Positions 33,374 through 42,610 of a stretch of DNA of 64,000 nucleotides are shown one piece after another. The translations under genes and the position numbers were made by a program. This DNA comes from Paludibaculum fermentans (GTDB lineage Bacteria; Acidobacteriota; Terriglobia; Bryobacterales; Bryobacteraceae). The first letter of the stretch is position 1. Every line of letters begins with the position of its first letter. The DNA is taken from the NCBI RefSeq assembly GCF_015277775.1, contig NZ_CP063849.1, positions 744,001-808,000 on the forward strand, written 5' to 3'. The notes beneath the pieces were generated by a model. It was not told the DNA's origin and made no database searches. It worked only from the letters and a program-made list of their open reading frames with translations.

Positions 33374-35059
33374 TTAGGTGAGGCTGGGCAGGGCTTTCCG
33401 GGCGTCCCGGTCGGGGTCGTTTTCCACCTTGCAGGTGTCGTCGAGGACCATGGTTTCGCCCTTGGCGGAAGAGTACTTCGGCCAGGGAGGCAGACCGCCG
33501 CCGTTGGGATCGCCGGTCTTCATGAACTGAAGGAGCGCTCCGGCCATTTTGGTCGAGAGGGCTTTGGGCCTGGGGCCCCCGCCGGTGTGGGTGAGCATCA
33601 CGTCGGTGTTGTAGAGCCAGAAGCAGATGTCGACGCAATGGAAGGCTCGCGCGCGGCTGTCGAACAGCGGCGGCTGCCAGGTGAACCAGTCGACAAAGAC
33701 GGGCGCGGGCTGCTTGGATTTCACATCCGCCAGGGCGACCACGGATTGCCGGTTGCTGCTCACGAGCGACCAGATCTCCACGGGTTTCTTGCCGGGGAAT
33801 GCCTTGGCGTAAGAGTCCACCACATCTTTCGCTTTGTCGCCGAAGCCAGCACCGAAGCCGGCCCGGAGTTTGACCTTCTCCGCCACCTCATCCAGGGTGA
33901 CGGCTTCGAGCGAAGAGTCGAGCCAACTGGGCGACTGCTCGTTCTCGACGGAGCTGATGATCATGGGCACATTGGCGGCGGTGGGCGCGCCGATGGGATC
34001 GTAGGGGTGCTGCGGCAGGATCGTGCCATCGACGACGGGACTGAAGCCGCGCATCATGCCGCCGCCCGGGCCGGCTTCCCTGGCCACGGCCTGCTGGGCC
34101 TTGGTGGCGAAGGCGTAGAACTCTTTCCACGGCATGGCCTGGAGTTTGTCCAACTGGGTGGGGCTGAGGCCGGCTTCTTTCACGACCGCAGCGCCCAGCT
34201 TCTCTGAGAAGTCCTTCTCGCCGGATTTGCGCGACGCTCCGCTGAGGACGACCGCTTTGTGGAAGAGACCCTTGGCCGAGGGCATGGCGGTGAGGATGCA
34301 GACTTTGGCTCCGCCGCCGGACTGGCCCATGATGGTGACGTTGCCCGGATCGCCGCCGAAGTTGGCGATGTTGTCGCGGACCCACTCGAGCGAGGCCACG
34401 ATGTCCATCATGCCGACGTTGCCGGAGGCGGCAAACTTCTCGCCACCCACGCCGGCGAGGTTGCAGAAGCCCAACGGGCCCAGGCGGTGGTTGATGGAGC
34501 AGACGACCGCGTTGCCCAGGCGGGCGAAGTTTTCACCACCGTAGCCGTCCTGTTCGATGGCGTTGCCGGCGGTGAAGCCGCCGCCGTGGATCCAGAAGAG
34601 CACCGGGCGCTTTTTGCCGTCGTTGATGCCGGGAGTGAAGACGTTGATGCGGAGACAGTCCTCGCTGACGTCGCCGTAGTTCCAGTGGTCACGGAACGAG
34701 GCGTACTGGTTGGCGTAGCGGTTGTCCATGTTCTGGGGCGCCGAATTGCCGTAGAAGAGCGCGGGATAGACGCCGCTCCAGGCGGTGGGCTTGCGCGGCG
34801 GCATGAACCGGTTGGCGCCTGAGGTATCGGCGCCGTAAGGCATGCCGAGGAAGTGATGGATGCCGCGCAGGACGTAGCCGCGAACTTTTCCATATTGGGT
34901 ATTGGCGACGGCGATATTGTCGCCCACCAGGAGCAGTTGGCCGTCGTTGCCTTTTGCCTGTGCGATTTCAGGGGCCGAGGTGAGGGCTGCCGTACCTATG
35001 GCGAGTCCGGCTGAGCTGGTCCCGAGAGCCTGCATGAAGTGCCGTCTGTTGGCTTTCAT
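33374..35059 (-). CDS. Type-B carboxylesterase family protein
   Basis: 561 residues from MKANRRHFMQALGTSSAGLAIGTAALTSA, a twin-arginine-like leader. Alpha/beta hydrolase features are the oxyanion HGGGF in LFWIHGGGFTAG, SEDCLRINVF, and the nucleophile elbow GQSGGG (245-250, Ser247), where the usual GESAGG has Gln for Glu. NVGMMDIVASLEWVRDNIANFGGDPGNVT is the type-B core. It hydrolyses esters outside the cytoplasm; substrate unknown. The longer upstream frame is disregarded because it breaks the leader. Confidence 0.9.
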   Translation of the reverse strand: MKANRRHFMQALGTSSAGLAIGTAALTSAPEIAQAKGNDGQLLLVGDNIAVANTQYGKVRGYVLRGIHHFLGMPYGADTSGANRFMPPRKPTAWSGVYPALFYGNSAPQNMDNRYANQYASFRDHWNYGDVSEDCLRINVFTPGINDGKKRPVLFWIHGGGFTAGNAIEQDGYGGENFARLGNAVVCSINHRLGPLGFCNLAGVGGEKFAASGNVGMMDIVASLEWVRDNIANFGGDPGNVTIMGQSGGGAKVCILTAMPSAKGLFHKAVVLSGASRKSGEKDFSEKLGAAVVKEAGLSPTQLDKLQAMPWKEFYAFATKAQQAVAREAGPGGGMMRGFSPVVDGTILPQHPYDPIGAPTAANVPMIISSVENEQSPSWLDSSLEAVTLDEVAEKVKLRAGFGAGFGDKAKDVVDSYAKAFPGKKPVEIWSLVSSNRQSVVALADVKSKQPAPVFVDWFTWQPPLFDSRARAFHCVDICFWLYNTDVMLTHTGGGPRPKALSTKMAGALLQFMKTGDPNGGGLPPWPKYSSAKGETMVLDDTCKVENDPDRDARKALPSLT

Positions 35060-35185
35060 TTTTAGTAGTGCCTCGCAATCTTGCAGGGGCTGCTCTTTGC
35101 GGGCGGTCCCGGCTGGAGACAGTGTATACCCGTCGTATGACGATTGCGCGGCGCAGGGCAGTCGCACGGCCGGTTGGATGCGGGT

Positions 35186-35539
35186 TCAGAGAAGGCGCCG
35201 CGCGAGGAAGGCGCCCGCATAAGCGGCGGCTATACCGGACAGGCTCAGGCCGGCGAGCAGGAGGACGCCGGGTAGGATCATGCCGCCGCCAGCGGTCTTC
35301 GCCGCCATCGCGGCCAGTTGCCCGGCGAATGGGGCGCAGCCGATGGCGACGGGCGCTCGCCGGGCCAGGAACCCGAACAGCAGGGCCGCCACAAGCATCA
35401 ACGGCAGGCCGACTGACCAATAGGAGGACGCGTCCCAGCTCTCACGACGCTGGCTGATCTGTCCGAGCATGAGCTCGACCGCAATGCCGGTGGCCGCCGC
35501 GGCGGCGATGCACAGCCAGAGGATTGTCCGTTGGGCCAT
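35186..35539 (-). CDS. Small integral membrane protein, function unknown
   Basis: 117 residues with about four hydrophobic helices (for example ILWLCIAAAAATGIAVELML, VGLPLMLVAALLFGFLARR, ILPGVLLLAGLSLSGIAAAYAG). No family recognised. Coding is supported by the consistent hydrophobic pattern and length. It stands alone between the esterase and a small beta-rich protein. Confidence 0.6.
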   Translation of the reverse strand: MAQRTILWLCIAAAAATGIAVELMLGQISQRRESWDASSYWSVGLPLMLVAALLFGFLARRAPVAIGCAPFAGQLAAMAAKTAGGGMILPGVLLLAGLSLSGIAAAYAGAFLARRLL

Positions 35540-35631
35540 CTGTCACAGTGTACGCGGATCAGGACGAATGGTTGGGAGCCCGAAGGTTAGGGGGAGATGT
35601 CCCGCCTAAGGGTGGAGTGGGGCGGTATCGG

Positions 35632-35955
35632 CTACGCCCTTTCCAGCTCGAGAGTCAGATGTCCGCCGTCAGCACTCACCGCGTACGTGTAGCGTCCGGC
35701 GGGCAGCTCCGTTTCGCCCAGGTAGTCTGTGGCCTGGAGGGAGAGGGCCCGGCCGGCGGCCTGGGCGGAGATGCCGGCATAGCGATAGGCGCGGCCAGCC
35801 GAGTGGAAGGCGGAGAGACTGCCTTTCGGCACGGAGCCGTAGTCGACTTCGAGGCCGTCAGGAAAGCTGACTCGGATGTGGTCGAGATCCGCCTCGCCGG
35901 CATTCCGGATGCGGATCTCGACCTGGGTGCCCGGTTTGTTGCTGGTTGAGTCCAT
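35632..35955 (-). CDS. Small beta-rich protein, function unknown
   Basis: 107 residues, without a signal peptide. The sequence (VEIRIRNAGEADLDHIRVSFPDGLEVDYGSVPKG, later YTYAVSADGGHLTLELE) reads as an Ig-like/CARDB-type beta sandwich. It lies 99 bases downstream of the matrixin-like gene on the same strand and may be co-transcribed with it. Confidence 0.6.
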   Translation of the reverse strand: MDSTSNKPGTQVEIRIRNAGEADLDHIRVSFPDGLEVDYGSVPKGSLSAFHSAGRAYRYAGISAQAAGRALSLQATDYLGETELPAGRYTYAVSADGGHLTLELERA

Positions 35956-36054
35956 AAGCGGGTTTCCTTCGGCAGCGCCGGATGAAAGGATGGGGGGACC
36001 CGGCGCGACGCTTTGGCGCCGCGCCGTTCAGGGTATTGGCTGCCCGGCGCGTGT

Positions 36055-37680
36055 CTAGAGTTTGTCGAAGAGCCAGCGCTGGCTGTCGTTGTTCTTGGCT
36101 GTTCTCGTGACCACCCCAAAGTCGTTGTCCGACGCTTCGTAGGCGTCCACGAACCGGCCGCCGCTCAACTGCTGGATGGTGAAGCTTCCATTGCCGGCCA
36201 ACATGACGATCCAGCGTTGGGTGTCGTTGTTCTGGTTGGGCCGCGTGACCACCGCGAAGTCGTTGGCGGAGACTTCGTGGGCGTCCACGAAACGGCCGTT
36301 GCTCTTCTGGCGCACGGTGAAGACCGCGCCGACCTGGCCGAAGATCCAGCGCTGCGAATCGTTGTTCTGCGCAGGGCGGGAGACCACGGAGAAGTCTTTG
36401 TCCGAGGTCTCATGGGCGTCGACGAAGCGGTTGTTGCTCTTCTGCTGCAGGGTGAACAGATTCGTGCCCACATTGGTGAGCAGCCAGCGTTGGGTGTTGT
36501 TGTTCTGGGCTGGCCGGGTGACCAGCCGGAAGTCTTCGCCTTCAATTTCGTGCGCGTCCATAAACCGAAGATTGTTGAGCTGGCGGAGGGTGGAGCTGCC
36601 GTCGCCAACGGGTACGACGATCCAGCGTTGGCTGGCGTCGTTCTGGGCCGTGCGCGTGACCAGGCGGAAGTCGTTGGCGGCGCTGTCGTGGGCGTCCAGG
36701 AAGCGGCCGTTGACTTTTTGGCGGATGGCAAAGACCGCGCCCACCGACGCGAGTTCCCAACGTTGTGTGTCGTTGTTCTGGGCTGGACGGGTGACCAGGC
36801 GGAAGTCTTTGCCGGCGATCTCATGCGCGTCCAGGAAGCGATTGGAGCTCTTCTGGCGGATGGTGTAGGTGCCGGGTGTTGGAATGCCCGCGGGATACAA
36901 GGCTTTGACCCCGCCGAGGTCGTCCGCGGTCAGCGATCGCTTGGTGAAGTTGGATGAGACGGTGGGGAACATCACGGAGCCTGCGACGTTCGAGTGCTGC
37001 AGGCCGAGGAGATGGCCGAACTCGTGCAGTGCGACCGTTTCGACATCGAAGCCCCCGGCGACCGACCCCACCACCCACTGGTGTTCGGAATCGTCGAAGT
37101 GGAGCGGCTTCGGCAAGCCGTCAGTGATCACGCTGCAGCCTGGCGGAAAGTCGGCGTGGGCGAGGATTCCACCCACCATGGAGTGGTCGGGGTCGTTGGC
37201 GGGCCGCCAGTCGATGGCGATATCCGGGTTCTGGTTCCGCCCTACTTCGGTGAATTTCAGGGGTGCGGCAGCGGCCCAGGTGGCCACTGCGTTGCGGACA
37301 GCCTGGAACTCGGCGGCTCCGCCGATGTCGTTCGTCCCGTCTTCAAAGGCGAAGGTGAGGTTTGGGTTCGGCCACGAGCAACCGATGCTGAAGGCAATTG
37401 CGGAGGCCGGGTCAGGCATGCCGCAGCGATGAGTGCCCATCATGTCGCGGGTGGGATTGTCAAAAACACCGGTGGTGGGCAGGCCGTGCTGCCGCTGGAA
37501 GCGCAGCAAGCCTTCCTCCGTGGGTTCGTCCAGTTGGTTCGCTTTGAACGTGTTGGGGCGAAGGTATCCGAAGCGCAGCAGGAAGTCCTGCACTGCTGTG
37601 AATCCGGGGTCTTCCTGGCCCTTTGAAAGTGTGCGGGCCGAGGTGACGGCGGCAAACGGTTCGATGCTCTTCTGAGGCAT
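36055..37680 (-). CDS. Matrixin-like (M10A) metalloprotease with six ricin-type repeats
   Basis: 541 residues, AAAGGAG nine bases before the ATG. Domain order: peptidoglycan-binding-like helical domain (about 25-80); a cysteine-switch-like RCGMPD (85-90), as in animal MMP propeptides; and a metzincin catalytic domain with HEFGHLLGLQH (219-229) and Met-turn SVMFP. Six repeats of about 45 residues follow (271-541), each with R-FLDAHE/RFVDAHE, VTRPAQNNDTQRW, i.e. two beta-trefoils of the ricin-lectin type. No signal peptide is visible, which is unusual for a secreted protease. It probably cleaves proteins at glycan-bearing surfaces once activated. Confidence 0.88.
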   Translation of the reverse strand: MPQKSIEPFAAVTSARTLSKGQEDPGFTAVQDFLLRFGYLRPNTFKANQLDEPTEEGLLRFQRQHGLPTTGVFDNPTRDMMGTHRCGMPDPASAIAFSIGCSWPNPNLTFAFEDGTNDIGGAAEFQAVRNAVATWAAAAPLKFTEVGRNQNPDIAIDWRPANDPDHSMVGGILAHADFPPGCSVITDGLPKPLHFDDSEHQWVVGSVAGGFDVETVALHEFGHLLGLQHSNVAGSVMFPTVSSNFTKRSLTADDLGGVKALYPAGIPTPGTYTIRQKSSNRFLDAHEIAGKDFRLVTRPAQNNDTQRWELASVGAVFAIRQKVNGRFLDAHDSAANDFRLVTRTAQNDASQRWIVVPVGDGSSTLRQLNNLRFMDAHEIEGEDFRLVTRPAQNNNTQRWLLTNVGTNLFTLQQKSNNRFVDAHETSDKDFSVVSRPAQNNDSQRWIFGQVGAVFTVRQKSNGRFVDAHEVSANDFAVVTRPNQNNDTQRWIVMLAGNGSFTIQQLSGGRFVDAYEASDNDFGVVTRTAKNNDSQRWLFDKL

Positions 37681-37887
37681 GGCGCGTGCTCCTTTGATCC
37701 GTGGAACGGATCGGCGTACCAGTTGCTGTTGATGCGTTAACCAAGTGAGGCCGGGTCACGTCGTCATACAGCTAAAGCTACGAAGTGCCGCACCCAGTGG
37801 CATGGAGTGTCCCTGTTCTTATGGGACTGTCGAAAGATACGTGATCGGCAGGCGTCAAACGTTGCAGGCGGGCGTGGAAAAATCCTT

Positions 37888-37918
37888 GTGAACGGCTTTG
37901 AGGCTTCGAGGCGACTAG
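37888..37918 (+). promoter_or_regulatory. Possible ECF-type promoter upstream of the sigma factor
   Basis: GTGAAC (37888-37893) and CGACTAG (37912-37918), 18 bases apart, look like an ECF -35/-10 pair and lie 140 bases before the sigma gene. Otherwise the 376-base gap (37681-38057) shows nothing. Low-confidence pattern match. Confidence 0.3.
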
Positions 37919-38057
37919 TATGCGGAACGGCAGGGAGCGAACGGCGAAAGGCGGAGATGGAGCCCATCCGCCGGCCTGGAATCGCGCCTCGTTCGGCCTT
38001 TGATCGCCGGCCGCTCGCGTGGGCAGAAAACGCGAACGGTGATAGCTTCACTTCGCA

Positions 38058-38657
38058 TTGCCGCTGAAGTTGACCCGTAAGAAACTTCTGCTTCTGGTGA
38101 CTACCTTGAATGTGAGTGGCAATTCGCCCATCCCGGCCGGGTCTGTCCGACAGGACGAACTGTACACGGAAGCGGCGGCGGAATTCGGCTCCGCGCTGGA
38201 ACGGCTCACCAGGGCCTATGAGGCTGATCCGGAGAAGCGCCGCGACCTGAGCCAGGACATTCACTTCCAGTTGTGGCGCAGCTTCCAGCGCTATGACGGG
38301 CGTTGTTCCATGAGGACGTGGGTGTACCGGGTGGCCCACCACGTGGCTGCCTCGCACGTGATCCGCGAGCGGCGCATCTTCTCGAAACTGGTGACGCTGG
38401 AAGAAGTGGAGTTGTTTCCGGACAAGGCCCTGGCGCCGGAGGCTGCCCACCAGCAAGTCGACCTGGATCGGATCACCGCGTTGATTCAACTGTTGAAACC
38501 GATCGACCGGCAGGTGATGCTCTGCTACCTGGAAGACATGGACGCCGCGTCGATTGGAGAGATCACTGGCCTTTCCCCCGGCAATGTGGCCATCCGGATT
38601 CATCGAAGCAAGAGTGTCCTGTCGAAGTGGTTCCACGAAGGAAAGAATCATGAATGA
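38058..38657 (+). CDS. ECF-type RNA polymerase sigma factor
   Basis: 199 codons from a TTG; a GTG at 38097 is an alternative, and the true start is uncertain. Region 2 is visible (LTRAYEADPEKRRDLSQDIHFQLWRSFQRYDGRCSMRTWVYRVAHHVAASHV), as is region 4 (ITALIQLLKPIDRQVMLCYLEDMDAASIGEITGLSPGNVAIRIHRSKSVL). The stop overlaps the next gene by eight bases, and that gene encodes a membrane protein likely to control it. Regulon unknown. Confidence 0.88.
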   Translation: MPLKLTRKKLLLLVTTLNVSGNSPIPAGSVRQDELYTEAAAEFGSALERLTRAYEADPEKRRDLSQDIHFQLWRSFQRYDGRCSMRTWVYRVAHHVAASHVIRERRIFSKLVTLEEVELFPDKALAPEAAHQQVDLDRITALIQLLKPIDRQVMLCYLEDMDAASIGEITGLSPGNVAIRIHRSKSVLSKWFHEGKNHE

Positions 38658-39249
38658 TGAATTTCCCGGTGACCGGCTGAAAGCAATCTGGCACAACCAG
38701 GCAACGGAGACACACACCATGACCTTCAAACTGATCCAAATGAAGGCACGCGAGCTGCAGGCGAAGACCCGCAGGAAATTGCTGGGGACTGCTGTGGGCC
38801 CGCTAGCCGCCGCGCTGTTGTATGCATTCGGCCTCAGGCAATTTCCGCGGCTTTCGAACACGCTGCATCCGCTGTTTCTGCTCGCGCTGCTGTGGAGCCT
38901 GTGCGGCCTGTACTTCCTGAACCGGGCGATGTGGTCCCCGTTGATGCCGGGCGATGCGGGGCTCAACACGGGTCTGGAGTTCTGCCGCGCGGAGCTCGCG
39001 CGCAGGCGGCAACTGTTGCGGAGGCTGCTGCTGTGGTCGTTGGGCCCGCTGCTGCTGACATTGGGGACATTCATCCTGGCCGTGGCGATGTCCGGAGCAG
39101 GGAACCAGCGGCTGCTCCCAAATGGACTTCCGTTCCTGATTCTGGTCGTTCTCTGGATCGTCGCCTATTTTGTGATGCGAGCGAGAGAGCAGCGTGAACT
39201 GCAACGGGAGATCGAGGAGTTGGACGAGATCGGGCGGTTGGCCGGGTAG
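38650..39249 (+). CDS. Membrane protein coupled to the sigma factor, putative anti-sigma
   Basis: 199 residues. A short cytosolic N-terminus (MNDEFPGDRLKAIWHNQ) is followed by membrane segments near 47-60, 72-92, 127-145 and 158-175, then a charged C-terminal helix (REQRELQREIEELDEI). It has no zinc anti-sigma HxxxCxxC motif. The anti-sigma role is inferred only from the eight-base overlap with the sigma gene and the IWHNQ-type N-terminus seen in sigma-linked membrane proteins. Confidence 0.7.
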   Translation: MNDEFPGDRLKAIWHNQATETHTMTFKLIQMKARELQAKTRRKLLGTAVGPLAAALLYAFGLRQFPRLSNTLHPLFLLALLWSLCGLYFLNRAMWSPLMPGDAGLNTGLEFCRAELARRRQLLRRLLLWSLGPLLLTLGTFILAVAMSGAGNQRLLPNGLPFLILVVLWIVAYFVMRAREQRELQREIEELDEIGRLAG

Positions 39250-39326
39250 CGCAGCAGTACGGCTCTATCGACGGCCAGCCGTGTCCGTTAGTGCCGCGCC
39301 GAGCGCACACATCCCTCGACCAGTGG

Positions 39327-41165
39327 TTACTGCCGCGCTTTTTCCCGGTAGAACTCCTGGAGCACGAAGAAGGCCTTCTTCTTCTCGCCTCGTTCGGAGA
39401 CCAGTCCCTTGCGGTTGAAGAAGTCCTGCACGTTGGGCAGGACGCGTCGCGGGCTGCGGAAGTCCATCAGCACCCAGGGCGAGGTTCCGCGCAGGAACGG
39501 GATCTTGTTCAGCATGCCCACCTGATGGTGGTAGATGTTCTCCTGGAACTCCTCGGTCCAGCGGGTACCCTCGTCTCCATGCAGGCCTGACAACGCGTCG
39601 GCGCCGAACTCGCTCATGATCAGGGGCTTGTTGTAGGGACTCTTCCAGGTCACGCGGTCAGCCTTCTCGGGCGCGCCGTCGTACCAGCCCAGATACTCGT
39701 TGCAGCCCAGGACGTCGAGCACGTCGCCCAGCGGATCGTCGAGGACCACCTCCGTCGTCCCGGCGACCTCATGATGCATCATGGCGGCCGTCGTCAGGCG
39801 CGTGGGGTCCTCGGCCTTTACCAGCGCGGCGAGCTTCTTCAGGAACGTGTTGCGCGCTTCGGTGATCGGGGTCTCGTTGGCCACGGACCACAGGATGATG
39901 GCGGCCCGGTTGCGGTCGCGCGTGAGGACCTCGGTGAGCTGATTGCTGGCATTTAAGAAGGTTTCCGGATTCTCCCAATCGATCATCCAGTAGACCGGCG
40001 CTTCGGACCAGACCAACACGCCCATGCGGTCCGCTTCCCGCAACATGTTTTCGTTGTGCGGATAGTGCGCGAGGCGGATGAAGTTGCAGCCGAGTTCCTT
40101 GGCCCACCCGAGCAGCGTACGCGAATCCTCGGCGCTGAACGCACGTCCGGCGCGGAAGGGTGCTTCCTCGTGGGCCGAGATGCCACGCAGGAAGAGCGGC
40201 TTGCCATTGAGCAGGATTTCGGTGCCTCGCGTTTCAATGGTGCGGAAGCCGATCTGCTCCCTGACGGAATCGCCTTCTGCCTCGACACGCACCTCATACA
40301 GTGTCGGGTTGTCGGGCGTCCATAGAGTGAGCTGGGCCGGCAGCGAAAAAGCCGCGTAGCCCTGCGCGTTGGTCCTTACCGTCACTGAGGCATGGGCCTC
40401 TGGAATGCTGACGGTGACGCGCTGCGCCGGCTGGGCTCCGTTGAGCCGGACCCAACCGGCGATGGTATCCATCGACCCCTTCTTCAACTGAACGAAGTAG
40501 TCCTTGACGAAGGTGGCTGGAACTTCCACGAGAGTCACTTCGCGAGTGAGGCCGCCGTAGTTCCACCAGTCGGTATTCAGTGTCGGTACACCGTCACGCC
40601 GCCGCTTGTTGTCGACCTTCACGATGACGAAGTTGTCCCTCGCGCGCACTTTGCCTGTGATTTCGAAGTCGAAGGGCGTGAAGCCGCCGACGTGCATGCC
40701 CAGGCGCTCGCCATTGAGGAAGACGATCGTCTCGTAGTTGGCTCCGCCGAAATGGAGAAAGATTCGATTGCCAGGCTTGGCCTGGTAGTCGAAGGACTTC
40801 TTGTACCAGAGGGTGCCTTCGTAGAAGAACAGGCTGTCTCGCTGGGAATTCCAGTCGCCAGGGACATTCAGGGTTTCGGAACTGTCGAAGTCGTACTCGA
40901 CGCGGTCGGCTTTGTCTTTCGGCTTGAGATTGAGGAAGTAGCCCTCGCGGCTGAGCTGCATGCGGAAGTCGTAGTAGCCGTTCTCGTAGGGATCGACGAT
41001 CGTCCGCCATTTGCCGTTCAGGCTGGTGACCTTGCGCGCCTGCACATTGGTGATCTGGAAAGAAGGACCGCCAGCCGGTCCGAGCTGCAGTTGGGCAGAC
41101 AACTGCACCGGCCACGCTCCAGCCATGCACAACAGGATCGTCAGCGCCGCCCGGTACCCGTTCAT
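39327..41165 (-). CDS. Glycoside hydrolase family 2 (beta-glucuronidase/beta-galactosidase type)
   Basis: 612 residues with a signal peptide (MNGYRAALTILLCMAGAWPVQ) and AAGGAG before the ATG. GH2 layout: jelly-roll sugar-binding domain (about 45-215), Ig-like domain (about 217-310) and TIM barrel (about 315-600). The acid/base is E431 in LWSVANETP and the nucleophile E519 in LIMSEFGAD. It cleaves terminal beta-linked sugars outside the cytoplasm. Exact specificity cannot be read. It stands alone on the minus strand. Confidence 0.93.
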   Translation of the reverse strand: MNGYRAALTILLCMAGAWPVQLSAQLQLGPAGGPSFQITNVQARKVTSLNGKWRTIVDPYENGYYDFRMQLSREGYFLNLKPKDKADRVEYDFDSSETLNVPGDWNSQRDSLFFYEGTLWYKKSFDYQAKPGNRIFLHFGGANYETIVFLNGERLGMHVGGFTPFDFEITGKVRARDNFVIVKVDNKRRRDGVPTLNTDWWNYGGLTREVTLVEVPATFVKDYFVQLKKGSMDTIAGWVRLNGAQPAQRVTVSIPEAHASVTVRTNAQGYAAFSLPAQLTLWTPDNPTLYEVRVEAEGDSVREQIGFRTIETRGTEILLNGKPLFLRGISAHEEAPFRAGRAFSAEDSRTLLGWAKELGCNFIRLAHYPHNENMLREADRMGVLVWSEAPVYWMIDWENPETFLNASNQLTEVLTRDRNRAAIILWSVANETPITEARNTFLKKLAALVKAEDPTRLTTAAMMHHEVAGTTEVVLDDPLGDVLDVLGCNEYLGWYDGAPEKADRVTWKSPYNKPLIMSEFGADALSGLHGDEGTRWTEEFQENIYHHQVGMLNKIPFLRGTSPWVLMDFRSPRRVLPNVQDFFNRKGLVSERGEKKKAFFVLQEFYREKARQ

Positions 41166-41311
41166 GAACGTCTCCTTGCCGAAATACTGCGGCTGGCGCG
41201 GCCTTCGGGCGCACAGCCTTTCCGGCGCCGATTATATCAACGGGGTTCTGTGAATAAAAGACGTGCGACTCCGCTTAGCGCATTGCGAAGGCCGCACTGC
41301 CAGGCTACCGG

Positions 41312-41605
41312 TCACTTCTGCGCGTCGTCGCCTGAATCCTCCGGCTGTACATCGTCTTCAGGGACTTCCCTCGTCTGTACCTCGGAGACATCGGGATCCG
41401 CAGCCGTTTCCACGCCCAGGAGGACCTCGGCCTCGAAGAACTGGCCCTCTTCCAGCAGTTCCGTCACGCTCTCCGATCCGGCCTCAGCGACATCCGGCAG
41501 GCCCTGCGTGTCTCCGGACTGTCCGGCTGATCCAGGACCGCCGCCCTTTTCCTTAACCAGGAACGTGGGGTAGGTCCTCGGAACTTCACTATTCTGCTTG
41601 CTCAT
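41312..41605 (-). CDS. Small acidic protein, function unknown
   Basis: 97 residues from MSKQNSEVPRTYPTFLVKEKGGG. The rest is acidic and disordered-looking (SVTELLEEGQFFEAEVLLGVETAADPDVSE). Its position at the edge of a stress-gene cluster, 103 bases after the PRC-barrel gene on the same strand, suggests co-regulation. A longer start is possible, but the extension is not supported by a Shine-Dalgarno. Confidence 0.55.
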   Translation of the reverse strand: MSKQNSEVPRTYPTFLVKEKGGGPGSAGQSGDTQGLPDVAEAGSESVTELLEEGQFFEAEVLLGVETAADPDVSEVQTREVPEDDVQPEDSGDDAQK

Positions 41606-41708
41606 GAAGATGTACCTGCACGCGATAGGCCTGATCGTTTGGAGGGCCCGGGAAGGGAAGGCCAAAGGGCGTTCCCGCCTGGGCCCTGGTCGAGGGGGCG
41701 GGCTTTAT

Positions 41709-42512
41709 CTAGCGGCCAATGGCTGCATAAGCGGCAGCATGACTGACCTCTTCAACCCAGTAAGGCGGACGCCCGTAGTGGAAGTAGAGCCGGTTCTCAT
41801 ATTCGCGGTCAATCGGTACCGTGTCCAGGTACTCCGGACAGGTTTGTATGGCCTCGCGAGTAACGGCGACGAAGACCTTGGATTCCTCCCAACTCACCCG
41901 TTCGACCCACGCCGGCGAGAGAAGCACTTTCTTCCCCGGCCACCAGTTCTTCGTGGCCACCTCGAGGTAGCGGATCGCCCAGGCTTCGTCGTCGATAAGG
42001 AAACAGTCGACGTGGCCAATCTCACCGTCCTTTGCGTCAATCTGGTAGCCGGAGACGGCCTCCGTGCTGCGCAAGTGCGAATCGGTGGACTGGGTCTTGA
42101 TCCGGTCGGCAAGAGCATTTTCACGCGACATCAGAGGGGGCTGGGCCGTCGGAAAGTACGAAGGGCCCCACATATAAGGACCATCCCAATAGTAGGGATA
42201 GCCGTAGTACCCGAAGTATTCTGCTTCGTGCTGTCGCGACACGGGTTTGTGTGTGTCGATCCCCGGCGCGTTCTCCACCTGTTTGCGGGTCAGCGACACA
42301 TCGATCCGCCCGGCGTTCCAGTCAGTTTGCAGGATCGAGAGTGGCGAGATGAGGACCTTTCGCCCGTCCAGCCAGTTCGTCGTGTTTACTGTCAGATAGC
42401 GGACCGCCCAGATCTGGTCATCAAAATACAACTGGTCAATCGTTCCGATCTCGCCGTCTGTGGCGCGGATCACCAGGTTCTTCAGGTGTCTGTTGCTGGT
42501 TAGCATGGACAT
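41709..42512 (-). CDS. Protein with two PRC-barrel domains
   Basis: 267 residues, GGAGG five bases before the ATG. Two PRC-barrel units occur, about 7-90 (LVIRATDGEIGTIDQLYFDDQIWAVRYLTVNT) and about 150-230 (YQIDAKDGEIGHVDCFLIDDEAWAIRYLEVAT). They are joined by a Tyr/Pro-rich linker (YFGYYGYPYYWDGPYMWGPSYFP). Such proteins are common in soil bacteria near other stress genes; they probably bind RNA or proteins. Lies in the stress island. Confidence 0.88.
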   Translation of the reverse strand: MSMLTSNRHLKNLVIRATDGEIGTIDQLYFDDQIWAVRYLTVNTTNWLDGRKVLISPLSILQTDWNAGRIDVSLTRKQVENAPGIDTHKPVSRQHEAEYFGYYGYPYYWDGPYMWGPSYFPTAQPPLMSRENALADRIKTQSTDSHLRSTEAVSGYQIDAKDGEIGHVDCFLIDDEAWAIRYLEVATKNWWPGKKVLLSPAWVERVSWEESKVFVAVTREAIQTCPEYLDTVPIDREYENRLYFHYGRPPYWVEEVSHAAAYAAIGR

Positions 42513-42610
42513 GGCCCTCCATGGGCCGCGGACTCAACACTTTGCCGGTCAGTTGCAGGTTTCCATCGCGATGGGGCGTCGTTTCGAACCGGAGCACGGG
42601 CGCCGATGGC

